Origin: Kitasatospora sp. NBC_00374
Lineage (GTDB): Bacteria > Actinomycetota > Actinomycetes > Streptomycetales > Streptomycetaceae
DNA: 64,000 bases
Direction: 5' to 3'
Assembly (NCBI RefSeq): GCF_041434935.1
Contig: NZ_CP107964.1
Location: 8,909,978 to 8,973,977, forward strand
Shown here: positions 8,604 to 17,149 of the stretch, in pieces
Numbering within the stretch: the first letter of the stretch is position 1
How the letters are laid out: each line of letters opens with the position of its first letter
The notes under the pieces: model-generated
What the model was told of the DNA's origin: nothing
What the model saw: only the letters and a program-made list of their open reading frames with translations
Databases searched by the model: none
Made by a program: the position numbers and the translations under genes

Positions 8604-9898
8604 GTGAGGGAGGGCGCGCCTCTCGTTCGGTTGCGGGAGCGGATGCGGCCGGCCAGCGGGCCCGGGCCGGGTCCCGGCGTGCTGCTGCGCAACGGGCGGA
8701 TCCTGGCGGCCAGCTCGGTGGTGGCCGCCGCTCTCGGCGCCTGTACTGGCTCCTGGCGGCCAGGTGGTTCAGTACCGAAGCCGTCGGCCGCAGCTACGCC
8801 CTGCTGTCGGTGGCCACGCTGCTGGCCACGCTCGGCTCGCTCAACCTCGGCGACGTCCTGATCCGTTTCCTGCCCACCGCCGGGCCCCGCGGGGGACGCC
8901 TCGTCATCCGCTGCTACATCGTCGCCGCCGCCTCCAGCGCAGCGGTGGCCGCCGGCTTCGTCCTGCTGGCCTCCCACATCACACCCGGGCTGACCGAACT
9001 GCGCAGCCCGCTGCCGGCGCTGCTCTTCGTCCTCGCCACCGCGGCATATGCGATCTTCGTCCTGCAGGACGGTGCGCTGACCGGTCTGCGCAGCCCGGGC
9101 TGGGTCCTGGCCGAAAACCTGATCTTCTTTCGCCCTGGCCGTCTGCGCGGCCCTGGCCATCGCCGCCGGCATCCTGGTGGCCTGGGCGGTAGGCCTCGTA
9201 CTCGCCGTCACCGTGGCGAACACGGCGCTGTTCGTCCGGGCCCTGCCCGCCGCCCGGCACACCACCCACCCCCACGGCGTACCGCGCCGGCACATGGCGG
9301 CCTACGCCGCAGCCGACTACATCGGCCAACTCGGCCAAGTCGCCGTCTCCAAATCCCTGCCCCTGCTCATCCTCGCCCACCTCGGAGCCGAACAGACCGC
9401 CTACTACTCCCTCGCCTACCTCATCACCGACACCCTCTACCAAGCCGCCTACAGCATGGGCCAGTCCCTCACCGTCGAAGGCGCCGCCGAACCCGACAAA
9501 CTCGCCGAACACGCCCGCCACATGCTCCGCCACACCACCATCCTCATCGCCCCCGCCACCGCCGTCACCGTCGCCGCCGCACCCTGGATCCTCCAACTGT
9601 TCGGCACCGACTACGCCGAACACGGCACCACCGTCATGCGCCTCATGGCACTGTCCGCCCTGCCCAACATCCTCTTCGGCACCGCCGTCCACGTCGCCCG
9701 CGTCCGCCGCTCCCTGCTGCTCCTGGCCGGGCTGCAGCTCGCCTTCGCCGGCCTGCTCCTGGTCCTCGTCCTCGTGCTCATGCCCGGTACGGGCTCACCG
9801 GCGTCGGCGCGGCCTGGCTCGCCACCAGCTGCACCATCGCGCTCGGTCTGGCCGCCACCTTCCACCGCTGGCTGCCCACAAGTCCGCCGCGGCGCTGA
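8604..9898 (+). pseudogene. Frameshifted polysaccharide flippase (Wzx/MOP-like)
   Basis: A membrane protein of about 430 residues can be followed through successive frames from GTG 8604 (GGGAGG just upstream). Segment 1 runs to about 8745 (GPGVLLRNGRILAASSVVAA). Segment 2 runs about 8746-9130 (RSYALLSVATLLATLGSLNL, VLIRFLP). Segment 3 runs about 9131-9790 (QVAVSKSLPLLILAHLGAEQ, YYSLAYLITDTLYQ). Segment 4 runs to TGA 9896 (YGLTGVGAAWLATSCTIALG). The repeated long hydrophobic helices and the YYSLAYLI and GxGAAWLA motifs are typical of lipid-linked oligosaccharide flippases. At least three indels break it, so it is a decayed gene unless the sequence contains errors. Confidence 0.7.
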
Positions 9899-10039
9899 GC
9901 CCGGCCAAGAGCCGACCGGGACCACCGTGCCGCAGGCGGGCACGCGGAGGAGAAGCAACTGACCGTGGCGGGCCGGGGCTGCCCCGTTCGGCGGGGCGGG
10001 CTCGGCCGGGCAGGGCGGAGGGGGTTCCGACTTCAACCA

Positions 10040-10360
10040 GGCACCGCCGCCGCCTTCAGGACGTGATGACCGAGACGCTGACCAGACCCGAGTGAGCGAC
10101 CGCAAATACGCGACGCGGTTCACCGAGTCCGCCTGCGGCGAGCTTCGCAAGCTCCCCGAGCCACCGCCATCACCATCCTGCGCAAGCTCTCCGACCTCGA
10201 ACGGGACCCCTACGGCTGCAGCACGACCGCCCTCGTCGGATCCCCCGAGACCCGCTGGCTGCGCGTGGGCGACTACCGGGTCATCTACACCGTCGACGGC
10301 GGCCAACTGCTCGTCCTGGTCGTCCACGTCGGCCACCGCTCCACCATCTACCGCGACTGA
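10040..10360 (+). pseudogene. Decayed copy of the Phd/RelE toxin-antitoxin pair
   Basis: Bases 10059-10094 encode the last residues of an antitoxin (EDVMTETLTRPE-stop), and the toxin opens at GTG 10092 with SDRKYATRFTESACGELRKL. The DNA is nearly identical to the intact pair at 56239-56774. Here CTCCCCGAGCC replaces CTCCCCCGCGCC, one base shorter, and this shifts the toxin frame after about residue 20; the original frame is still readable to the TGA 10358-10360. The upstream two-thirds of the antitoxin is missing. Confidence 0.75.
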
Positions 10361-10439
10361 CCCACGCGCCGACGCCCCCACCAGGCGCCCAGCACCGTAT
10401 CGGTGCCCCGACCTTCGACAGGGCGTCGGGTGATACCGG

Positions 10440-10745
10440 CTGCGCCCCCAAGTACGGGGAGATCCGCCTGACCCACGCGGACAGGGCGACATACCGGCCA
10501 GCAGGTAGCGACTGCGACGGACATATCAGCCTGGCGCCGCGCGAGATCGCCGAGCACCTGAGTGCCTACCAGTTCGGCGAGGGCTTCGATCTCGGCGTGG
10601 GCCACGCGCCGTGCTTTCTCCAGCACCTTCACCGCTTCGTCTTCGGCACCGGCCCTGCGGTACGCCGCGGCCGACGCCTCACGCGCGGCCCGCACCTGGC
10701 GCAGGCTGCGCGACGCGGCACGCACCGGGAACTGACCCACGGCGA
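10440..10745 (-). pseudogene. Fragment of an NB-ARC/TPR protein C-terminus (duplicate of 58.66-58.90 kb)
   Basis: The minus strand at about 10610-10720 encodes VRAAREASAAAYRRAGAEDE followed by AVKVLEKA, nearly identical to the C-terminus of the intact NB-ARC/TPR protein ending at 58799. The preceding bases 10443-10510 also match 58660-58720 (GAGATCCGCCTGA and flanks). It is therefore a piece of a segmental copy, not a gene. Confidence 0.65.
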
Positions 10746-10756
10746 CCGCCCGGCCG

Positions 10757-13700
10757 TCAAGTGACGGGTGCTTTGGCCAGGCCCTCGCGGGTGCGGCGCA
10801 GCAGTTCGAGGACCAGCCCTTCGCCGTCGCCCGCCGGGCCCAGGCCGAGCCGGTTGAGGTGCATGTGGACGTAGCTGCGGCACAGCGCGCCGTGGCTGCG
10901 CCGGAGCCTGCCGTCCTGGCGCAGTGCGGCGAGCAGGGCGGCCGCAGGGGCGAGGGCGGTGCGGCGCTGGGCCAGCAGCAGGCGCAGGACCTCGGTGTCG
11001 GGCCGGTCCGGACCGGCGAGGGCCAGGCGCAGGTCGTTGCCGCGGCGGCGGTACTCGTCGCCGCCCTCGCGTGTGGTCTCGGCGGCGCCGCGCAGGAACG
11101 CCAGCCGTTCCGGCTCGGACAGGCCCAGGGTGTCGAGCAGGTCGTCGACGCTGCTCACCGCCAACGCCGTGCGGTCGAGCGGGATTTCCTCCTCCTCGCC
11201 CGCCTGGAGCAGCCAGGCGACCGAGGTGCTGTCCGCGCCGAAGACCTCCTCGGCCGCCCGTACCCCGTCGTTGCCGCCGTAGCGTTCGACCTCCCGCTCG
11301 TAGGTGTCGAAGGCGAGCCTGGTGGCGGCCCCGGTCGCCAGCAGGTCTTCCGCCCAGCGGCAGGCCTGGTCCATCAGCGGGCCGAGCAGGGCGGACCGCT
11401 CGCCGTGGAAGCGGATCCGCAGGTGGCTGTCCGTGTCCGAGTAGCGGATGAAGAACCAGTTGTCGGCCAGTCCGGCGGCGGTGGCGAACTCGGCGAAGGT
11501 GCGCAGCGGTCCCGCGATCAGCTCGTCCTGCTGCCAGGGGCTGCCGTAGAGCTTGAGGTACAGCCAGTCACTTCCGGGCGGCCGGAACCGGGTGCCCGCC
11601 GCCACGGTGTCGGCGGCCGCGTGCGCGTGACCGGCCGGGTGCCCGTCGAGCCCTGCCGGGTCCACGGCCGCGGCCCGCGCGCGCACCAGCGGAACGACGA
11701 GCTCGCAGACGTGGCGGCCGTCCGGCCCGGGCAGCCAGGCGTCCTGCGGCTGCGGCAACGCCTCCTGGAGCTGCAGCGCCTGCGTGCCGCGCAGGGCCCG
11801 CAGTTCCTCGCGCGCCACCTCGACCTGGTCGGGGTCGGCGAGGTCGAGCAGCAGGCGGTTGTCGCCGACGCACAGGTAGACCAGATGCGGGACGGCCCAC
11901 CGCTGCCGCCAGGCCGACAGCGCGGCCGCGAACTCCTCGCCCGCGCCGGTGGGCAGGTCGGCCGCGTCGAGCCGCCACTGCGCGAGGGCGAGCACGGTGC
12001 GGCCGTACTGGACCCGGGGCAGGAACGGGAAGCCGTTCGCCGGGCCCCAGGAGAACAGCGAGGGCTGGCAGCGCCCGTCGGCGGCGGCGTCCAGCAGGAA
12101 GCGGACCGGGGCGGGTGCGCCCATGCTGTTGAGCATGTGGCCCTGCACCCCGGTGATCCGGGCGTCGGCGGCGGGCCACTCGACGCTGAACCGGCCCTCG
12201 TGCAGGCCCACGACCAGCTCGCGCAGCGGGATGGCGTCCCGGTGCGGCACCCCGGGCCCGGTGCCGAGCACGATCTCGTGGGTCCGGACCGCCGGCCGGA
12301 TCGCGACGTTGGCGGAGCGCGCCCGGTGCGGCAGGTAGACGACCTCGGCGAACAGCGTGTCGGGGCTGGCCTCCTGCTCGGCCCGGGCGATCTCGTCGAG
12401 GGCGGTACGGGCCTCCGGGCCGAGCAGGTCGGCGAACCGGCCGAGGTGACGGCCGGCGGCCGGGGCGCCGAGGTTGGGGCCGACGACCAGCCGGAACTCA
12501 CCCGCGTCCAGGGCGGCGGGCGAAGCGGCGGTGAGGAACAGCGCGAGCTCCAGTGAGAGCGGGCAGGCGGCCGGATCGGGCCGGGACACGGTGAGTGCCT
12601 CGATCTGCTCGTCGGTCAGGTCGACGCTCTGGCGGTGCTCCCGGTTGGCGGCGAGGGCGAGGCCGAGCAGCAGCCGGTTGCGCTGCGGCGGCTGCGGGGT
12701 CGAGCGCTGGTGGGCCGACGAGTCGGTCGGGGGTCCGAGCCCCACGTCCGGGTCTAGCAGGTCCAACAGGGGAACCCGGCGCTCCGCCCCGTAACGGCTC
12801 AGGAACGCCCGCCGGTAGGACTCCAGGCGGGGCGGGCCGGCCGGGAGGGGACTCAGCCGGAGCAGCAGCTCGGCGGCGCGGGCCGCCTCCGCCGCCACCT
12901 CGGCGTGCAGGCCCCGGCCGGCCAGGGGAAGGGCCAGGTCGGTCTGGAGGACGGGGTCTCCGGGCGCCGCCGGGTGCAGCCCGTCGGCGCGTTCCAGCAG
13001 GTCAGCCCAGGGTCGGACCCGTGCGTCGAGCGGGAGGGCGTCCCACCGGGCGAGGTCCCGGGACAGGTGGTCGAGCCCGGCGGCCAGCTCCCGCGCACCG
13101 GGGACGGCGGCCAGCCGCTCGCGGACGTGGGTGGCGGGGTCGCCGTTGGTGAGGGGCGGTCGGAGATCGGTCTGGAGGAAGCCCTGGGCCCGCAGCCGTT
13201 CGACCAGCCTGGCCGCCTTGTCGGGGGTCGCGCCCGCCAGCCCGGCGAGCCCGGCCGCCAGGTCGTCCGCCGCGACCGGGTGTCGCGCCGTCTCCAGCAC
13301 CTGCCGTACGGCCGGGGTCAGCCGGACCGAGACGGTGTCCGCCGCGCCGTCGGCTTCGGCGTCGCGGAGCAGGGCGTGCTCGCCGCGCAGGACGACCGCC
13401 GCGTTGGTGACCAGCCGCAGGCCGGCGCGGATCTCCGGCTCCTCCTCCAGACGGTGGATGAGCCCGAGCAGCCACGCCATGTCCGGCCGGGTGCGGGTGC
13501 GCGGCGGGTACGGCCCGAGCGCCAGATCAGTGTGGTCGCTCCAGCGGGCCAGGCCGACGCCGGCGAAGACACCGAAGGGCGTCGGCCGGGTGCACATGCG
13601 GATCAGGTAGCGCGTCAGTTTGCGGCGCACCCGCCGAGCTTCCGGGTCGTCGGGGCGGGTGCGGTGCAGGGCTGCGGCGAGGTCACGGCTGGCCACCTCG

Positions 13701-13870
13701 ACGGCGAGGCGGACCTGCGGCGCGTCGGGCATCAGGGTGTCGCCGCCGGTGGCCGCGCCGGCGGTGGCGAGCGCGTCCACCGGGAGCAGCGGTGCCCGCA
13801 CCACCGCCCAGCCCAGCGGCCGGTAGATCGGCTGCGCGCGGCGGCGGTGCTCAGGGTCGTTGACCGTCAT
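10757..13870 (-). CDS. lanB: Class I lanthipeptide dehydratase LanB (glutamylation plus elimination domains)
   Basis: This 1,037-residue protein has the full-length LanB architecture. The N-terminal glutamyl-tRNA-dependent dehydratase domain covers about residues 20-680 (YLIRMCTRPTPFGVFAGVGL, later FAEVVYLPHRARSANVAIRP). The SpaB-type elimination domain covers about residues 740-1030 (DWLYLKLYGSPWQQDELIAG, DNWFFIRYSDTDSHLRIRFH). From family knowledge it transfers glutamate from Glu-tRNA to Ser/Thr of the precursor core and eliminates it to give Dha/Dhb. ATG 13870 overlaps the lanC stop (ATGA), so the two are translationally coupled; longer open sequence upstream is lanC antisense shadow. The operon reads precursor, lanC, lanB. 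No transporter or leader protease lies beside it. Confidence 0.95.
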   Translation of the reverse strand: MTVNDPEHRRRAQPIYRPLGWAVVRAPLLPVDALATAGAATGGDTLMPDAPQVRLAVEVASRDLAAALHRTRPDDPEARRVRRKLTRYLIRMCTRPTPFGVFAGVGLARWSDHTDLALGPYPPRTRTRPDMAWLLGLIHRLEEEPEIRAGLRLVTNAAVVLRGEHALLRDAEADGAADTVSVRLTPAVRQVLETARHPVAADDLAAGLAGLAGATPDKAARLVERLRAQGFLQTDLRPPLTNGDPATHVRERLAAVPGARELAAGLDHLSRDLARWDALPLDARVRPWADLLERADGLHPAAPGDPVLQTDLALPLAGRGLHAEVAAEAARAAELLLRLSPLPAGPPRLESYRRAFLSRYGAERRVPLLDLLDPDVGLGPPTDSSAHQRSTPQPPQRNRLLLGLALAANREHRQSVDLTDEQIEALTVSRPDPAACPLSLELALFLTAASPAALDAGEFRLVVGPNLGAPAAGRHLGRFADLLGPEARTALDEIARAEQEASPDTLFAEVVYLPHRARSANVAIRPAVRTHEIVLGTGPGVPHRDAIPLRELVVGLHEGRFSVEWPAADARITGVQGHMLNSMGAPAPVRFLLDAAADGRCQPSLFSWGPANGFPFLPRVQYGRTVLALAQWRLDAADLPTGAGEEFAAALSAWRQRWAVPHLVYLCVGDNRLLLDLADPDQVEVAREELRALRGTQALQLQEALPQPQDAWLPGPDGRHVCELVVPLVRARAAAVDPAGLDGHPAGHAHAAADTVAAGTRFRPPGSDWLYLKLYGSPWQQDELIAGPLRTFAEFATAAGLADNWFFIRYSDTDSHLRIRFHGERSALLGPLMDQACRWAEDLLATGAATRLAFDTYEREVERYGGNDGVRAAEEVFGADSTSVAWLLQAGEEEEIPLDRTALAVSSVDDLLDTLGLSEPERLAFLRGAAETTREGGDEYRRRGNDLRLALAGPDRPDTEVLRLLLAQRRTALAPAAALLAALRQDGRLRRSHGALCRSYVHMHLNRLGLGPAGDGEGLVLELLRRTREGLAKAPVT

Positions 13871-15279
13871 GACAGCAGGAAGAACCGGTCCCAGGTGGGC
13901 TCGGTGTCGGTTGCGGCGGCCAGCAGGACCATGACGACGCCGGGGGCTCCGTCGAGCAGGCCGGGCGAGTCCACCCGGTTGCCGGCCGGTTCCACCGCGG
14001 CGTACCCGAGCGGACGGTCGGGATCGAAGTGATCGAGCAGCTGGTCGACCAACTGCTCGGCCCCGGCGGTGAACTGTGGCAGGCCGGTGTCGTGGGCGAA
14101 GCGCAGTACCACCTGGAGCAGTCCGGCGACGCCGTGGCAGAACGTGGGCGAGGCGAGCTGGCGGGCGGCGTCGGGCCGCTGCAGCACGCGGGTGACGGCC
14201 TCGACGGCGAAGTCGCGCAGCTGTCCGTCGTCCAGGGCCTCGCCGGCGTGCCAGAGTGCCCGCGCGATCCCGGGGCTGCCGTAGCACCAGGAGCTGCGCG
14301 CCGGGCCGGGGTCCGGCGGCGGGGGTCGTCCGGGCGCCGCTGGCAGCGGGATGGCCGACGGCCAGTTGACGCCCCACGCGTCGTCGAGGCGGTGCGCGGT
14401 CAGCCAGTCGGCCAGGTAGCGGACCGCCGCCGCCTGGCCGGGTGCCTCACGGCCGGCCCGCAGGGCGAGGGCGAGGATCGCCAGGGGCCCGGGAATCCCG
14501 TGCGCCAGCCCGCAGTTGAGGTTGCCGTACGGGTAGATGGGCCGCGTCGCGGGGTCACCGAGCTGGTCCTCCGGCGTGGCCCAGTGCGGCGTCGCGCCGT
14601 TCGGCGAGGCCAGGTGGACCAGCGCGCCGAGCAGGTCTGCGAGCGAGCCGTGCGGATCGCGCGGCAGCAGGCCGGCGGCCAGTCCGCTCGCCCCGGAGAC
14701 CAGGTCGAAGTCGCTCACCGGCCGACCGTGGCGGCCCTCGGCGAGCCGCGCGGCCATGAGCTGTGCGCGGGGCACCAGTTCGTCGTCGAGGGCGCCGAGC
14801 GCACGGCGGTAGCGCGTGCCGTCGCGGCTGAGCGCGGCGACGGCGAACGCCGTGCCGCCGAGCCCGCTGTAGAGGCCGGAGCCGATCCGCGCGGCATTCT
14901 GCCCGATGCCTTCGAGCCCGGTGACGAGGAAGTGGTGGCCGGTCTCGTCCCACCCCTGTCCGGGCCGACACTGGTCGATGTACGCGCAGAGCAGCGCGAT
15001 TCCGGCGTCTCCCCTGGCCACCCCGGGGGAGAGCCAGTCGATCGTCCGGGGGAGGCGGGTCTGACGGGCGGCACCGGCCAGCGCCTCGCAGATGCGGGCG
15101 CGATCCACGCAGCGCTCGGCGGCGGTATCGGCGGCGGCGAGCGCGGCCGCCCGCCGGTCGCCGTCGAGCACGCTGCGCCACGGGCGCGGCTCCGGGTCTC
15201 GCCCGTCGGCCGTCGGCGACCCGAAACTGCTTCTCGCGCCGAAAGTGCTTGTCGCGTCGGCGAGTTCGCGTCGCGTCAT
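13867..15279 (-). CDS. lanC: Lanthionine synthetase C-like cyclase LanC
   Basis: This 470-residue protein carries the LanC toroid signatures. The zinc ligands are seen in NCGLAHG, WCYGSPG and FCHGVAG, and GLYSGLGGTAF lies in the N-terminal half. LanC enzymes catalyse Michael addition of precursor Cys thiols to Dha/Dhb to close lanthionine and methyllanthionine rings. The ATG at 15279 has GAGGGAGA 5 bases upstream. The first 40 residues are a poorly ordered extension. It starts 77 bases after the precursor stop and overlaps lanB by 4 bases, so the three genes form one operon. Confidence 0.95.
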   Translation of the reverse strand: MTRRELADATSTFGARSSFGSPTADGRDPEPRPWRSVLDGDRRAAALAAADTAAERCVDRARICEALAGAARQTRLPRTIDWLSPGVARGDAGIALLCAYIDQCRPGQGWDETGHHFLVTGLEGIGQNAARIGSGLYSGLGGTAFAVAALSRDGTRYRRALGALDDELVPRAQLMAARLAEGRHGRPVSDFDLVSGASGLAAGLLPRDPHGSLADLLGALVHLASPNGATPHWATPEDQLGDPATRPIYPYGNLNCGLAHGIPGPLAILALALRAGREAPGQAAAVRYLADWLTAHRLDDAWGVNWPSAIPLPAAPGRPPPPDPGPARSSWCYGSPGIARALWHAGEALDDGQLRDFAVEAVTRVLQRPDAARQLASPTFCHGVAGLLQVVLRFAHDTGLPQFTAGAEQLVDQLLDHFDPDRPLGYAAVEPAGNRVDSPGLLDGAPGVVMVLLAAATDTEPTWDRFFLLS

Positions 15280-15355
15280 GTGGTCTCCCTCGGAGCAGCG
15301 GACCGGCTACGAACGGCAAGGCGGCCGGCGTGGTGACACGCCGGGCGGGCGACCG

Positions 15356-16117
15356 TCAGCCGCAGGCCACGCCGGTCAGAATTTCACAGCACACGGTGCA
15401 CCTGGTTTCCCCGCAGGTGTTGCAGGTGAAGCAGGTCTCGCACGTGGGAGCGCACGTGGGAGCGCAGGTGAACTGGCAGGTGTCGTCACAGGTGCCGTTG
15501 CAGGACTGCGGACAGGTCTGGTCGCAGGTCCCGTCGCACGAGACGCAGGTGTCGTCGCACGAAGCGCAGGAGACGAACTCGATTGTCTGCTGGCCACAGG
15601 GGGCGCCGCACGTGCAGCCCTCCTGCGGAGCGAAGCGGCCGGCCGCACGACGCGCCAGGGCGGCTGGTGACCCCCGTGGTGTTAGCCCTCGGCCGCGCTG
15701 CGGGCCCCTCGGGCCCGCCCGGCTCACCCGGCGGACGTCGAGGTCGAAGTCGTCCGACGGGCGGACCGGGGCGCTGTGGGTGTAGCTGACATGGGCTCCC
15801 TCCTTCAGCGTGACCTCGGTTGCCTCCGTTCCGACGAAAGGAGGCCGGTCCGGCGGAATACCGGCGCTGTCTAGGACGTCGTCGGTGGCGAATTCGACGT
15901 AGTAGTCGAGGTTCTTCGTCAGGTACAGCCGCCGGTGTCCTTCGCGGTCGCTGTCGCCGAGGAAGCCTTTGAGGGTGAGTCCTCGGACGGGCGCGTGGGC
16001 CGGGTCCGGGCGGAATCTGTCGACCAGCGGATCCTGCGGACCGTGGATGTCCTTGGTCCGGTCCGGCTTGTCGCTTGGGCCGTTGTCGGATCCGCCGCTG
16101 TTCGTTGGGGTGGTCAT
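15356..16117 (-). CDS. Large cysteine-rich class I lanthipeptide precursor, 253 aa
   Basis: ATG 16117 is preceded by GGGAGG at 6-bp spacing. Residues 1-115 look like a folded or conserved leader region (LTLKGFLGDSDREGHRRLYL, DYYVEF, PPFVGTEATEV). Residues 123-128 (FDLDVR) match the FxLD/FNLD box that class I LanB enzymes bind. An Arg/Pro-rich linker follows. The last 86 residues hold 22 cysteines, most directly preceded by Thr or Ser at 3-5 residue intervals (DDTCVSCDGTCDQTCPQSC and similar). The first 115 residues may be a separate domain fused to a leader. Normal lanthipeptide precursors are 50-80 residues, so size and cysteine count are exceptional. The linker's Arg/Pro bias leaves open an indel between residues 130 and 165. 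Confidence 0.85.
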   Translation of the reverse strand: MTTPTNSGGSDNGPSDKPDRTKDIHGPQDPLVDRFRPDPAHAPVRGLTLKGFLGDSDREGHRRLYLTKNLDYYVEFATDDVLDSAGIPPDRPPFVGTEATEVTLKEGAHVSYTHSAPVRPSDDFDLDVRRVSRAGPRGPQRGRGLTPRGSPAALARRAAGRFAPQEGCTCGAPCGQQTIEFVSCASCDDTCVSCDGTCDQTCPQSCNGTCDDTCQFTCAPTCAPTCETCFTCNTCGETRCTVCCEILTGVACG

Positions 16118-16379
16118 CGTGGACCTCCCTCGATGGAAGAGGGGCCTTCTCATGCTTTCACCCGGGTCGCAACCTGACAACTCGACGGGTTTCCATGACA
16201 CAGGGTGACCTCCGGCCGAGCGGTGGGCGGTTGCGGCGGGGTGGCCTCCGACCGTTGCGGCGGGCGAACCCCGTCCGGGGTTCGAATGCCATTCCTGTGG
16301 CAGCGCCCTGCACCCAGGGTCACGATGGAAGCCCGGCCACCGCCGGTCCCGGCCCGATCGGAGTGCGATGAGCGAGCAG

Positions 16380-16530
16380 CACAACGCCGTCCTGCTGACA
16401 TTCCCCGACACCGCCGCTCGGGCGACAGCGAGCCCGGCTCGCCCGCCGGCACCTGGGCCGCGGCCCGCAGCTCCGAGAGCCACGTCCGATCGCGTATCCG
16501 CCGACCGAGGCCCGCGCCGCGCCAGCGCCG
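16380..16530 (-). pseudogene. Helicase-associated-domain fragment (copy 2)
   Basis: The minus strand encodes RTWLSELRAAAQVPAGEPGS followed by LSPERR, matching the start of the helicase-associated repeat in the larger copy at 26452-27195 (WLSELRASAQVPAGEQGALS). The flanks do not continue the domain in any frame. Confidence 0.5.
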
Positions 16531-17149
16531 CCAACGAACCGCCGTGGCCCTTCTCGCCGTCGACGCGAGGTGCGGCCCCCAGGCCACGCTGGAGGACACC
16601 CCGCTGGTCGGGCACAAGTGCCTTCTGAGCTGGAGCAGTGGCTGCTCGACCGCGGCACACGGGAGGGCGGCGTGCTCTACACGCATGCGGCCGATCCGGG
16701 CTCGCAGAAGCTGGGGCTCGTGCTGCGCGCGCAGCGGCTCGGCGACGCCGTCCTGACCCGACCCTTGTTCATGCGGCACGACTGGGTGTCGAACCCGAGC
16801 ACCGGGTCCCCCCAGCCTCCCCCTGCCTCCGGTGCTGATTCTGGTGGGCTGTGGAAGCGGGGATCGACGAGGCCGGCCCTGTGCTGGTGGCGCTCGCCCT
16901 CTTCCAGCACGCCGCCCCGCGGGAGCCTTGGCATCTGGTCCTCCCCGGACAGCAACCGGACCGGGCGCTCCGGGACGCGCTCATGGACCTACGCGACACG
17001 GGGAGGGTACGCCAGGACGGCCAAGCGCACGGCCGCAAGCTGTGGTGTCTCACCAGGAACGACCACCGTGATGGCGGAGCTCGTGCTGGACCACCCGTGG
17101 GTGCTGGTCGTACGTCTCCTGTGGTGCGCTGGTGTACCAGGGCGGGTGG
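16531..17149. other. Mostly non-coding stretch with a possible winged-helix fragment
   Basis: On the plus strand GTG 16851 opens a frame reading PVLVALALFQHAAPREPWHL and later ALRDALMDLRDTGRVRQDGQ and KLWCLTRN. This resembles the winged-helix start of replication-relaxation-type plasmid proteins. The sense is lost after about 17060, so at most a fragment is present. The rest shows no gene. Confidence 0.35.

Noticed and set aside
10859..12556. Plus-strand open frame of 565 codons opposite lanB
   Set aside because: Antisense shadow of a conserved dehydratase gene.
13871..14377. 170-residue N-terminal extension of LanB
   Set aside because: The added residues overlap lanC in another frame and are Arg-rich shadow sequence. 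ATG 13870 with the ATGA overlap is the natural start.
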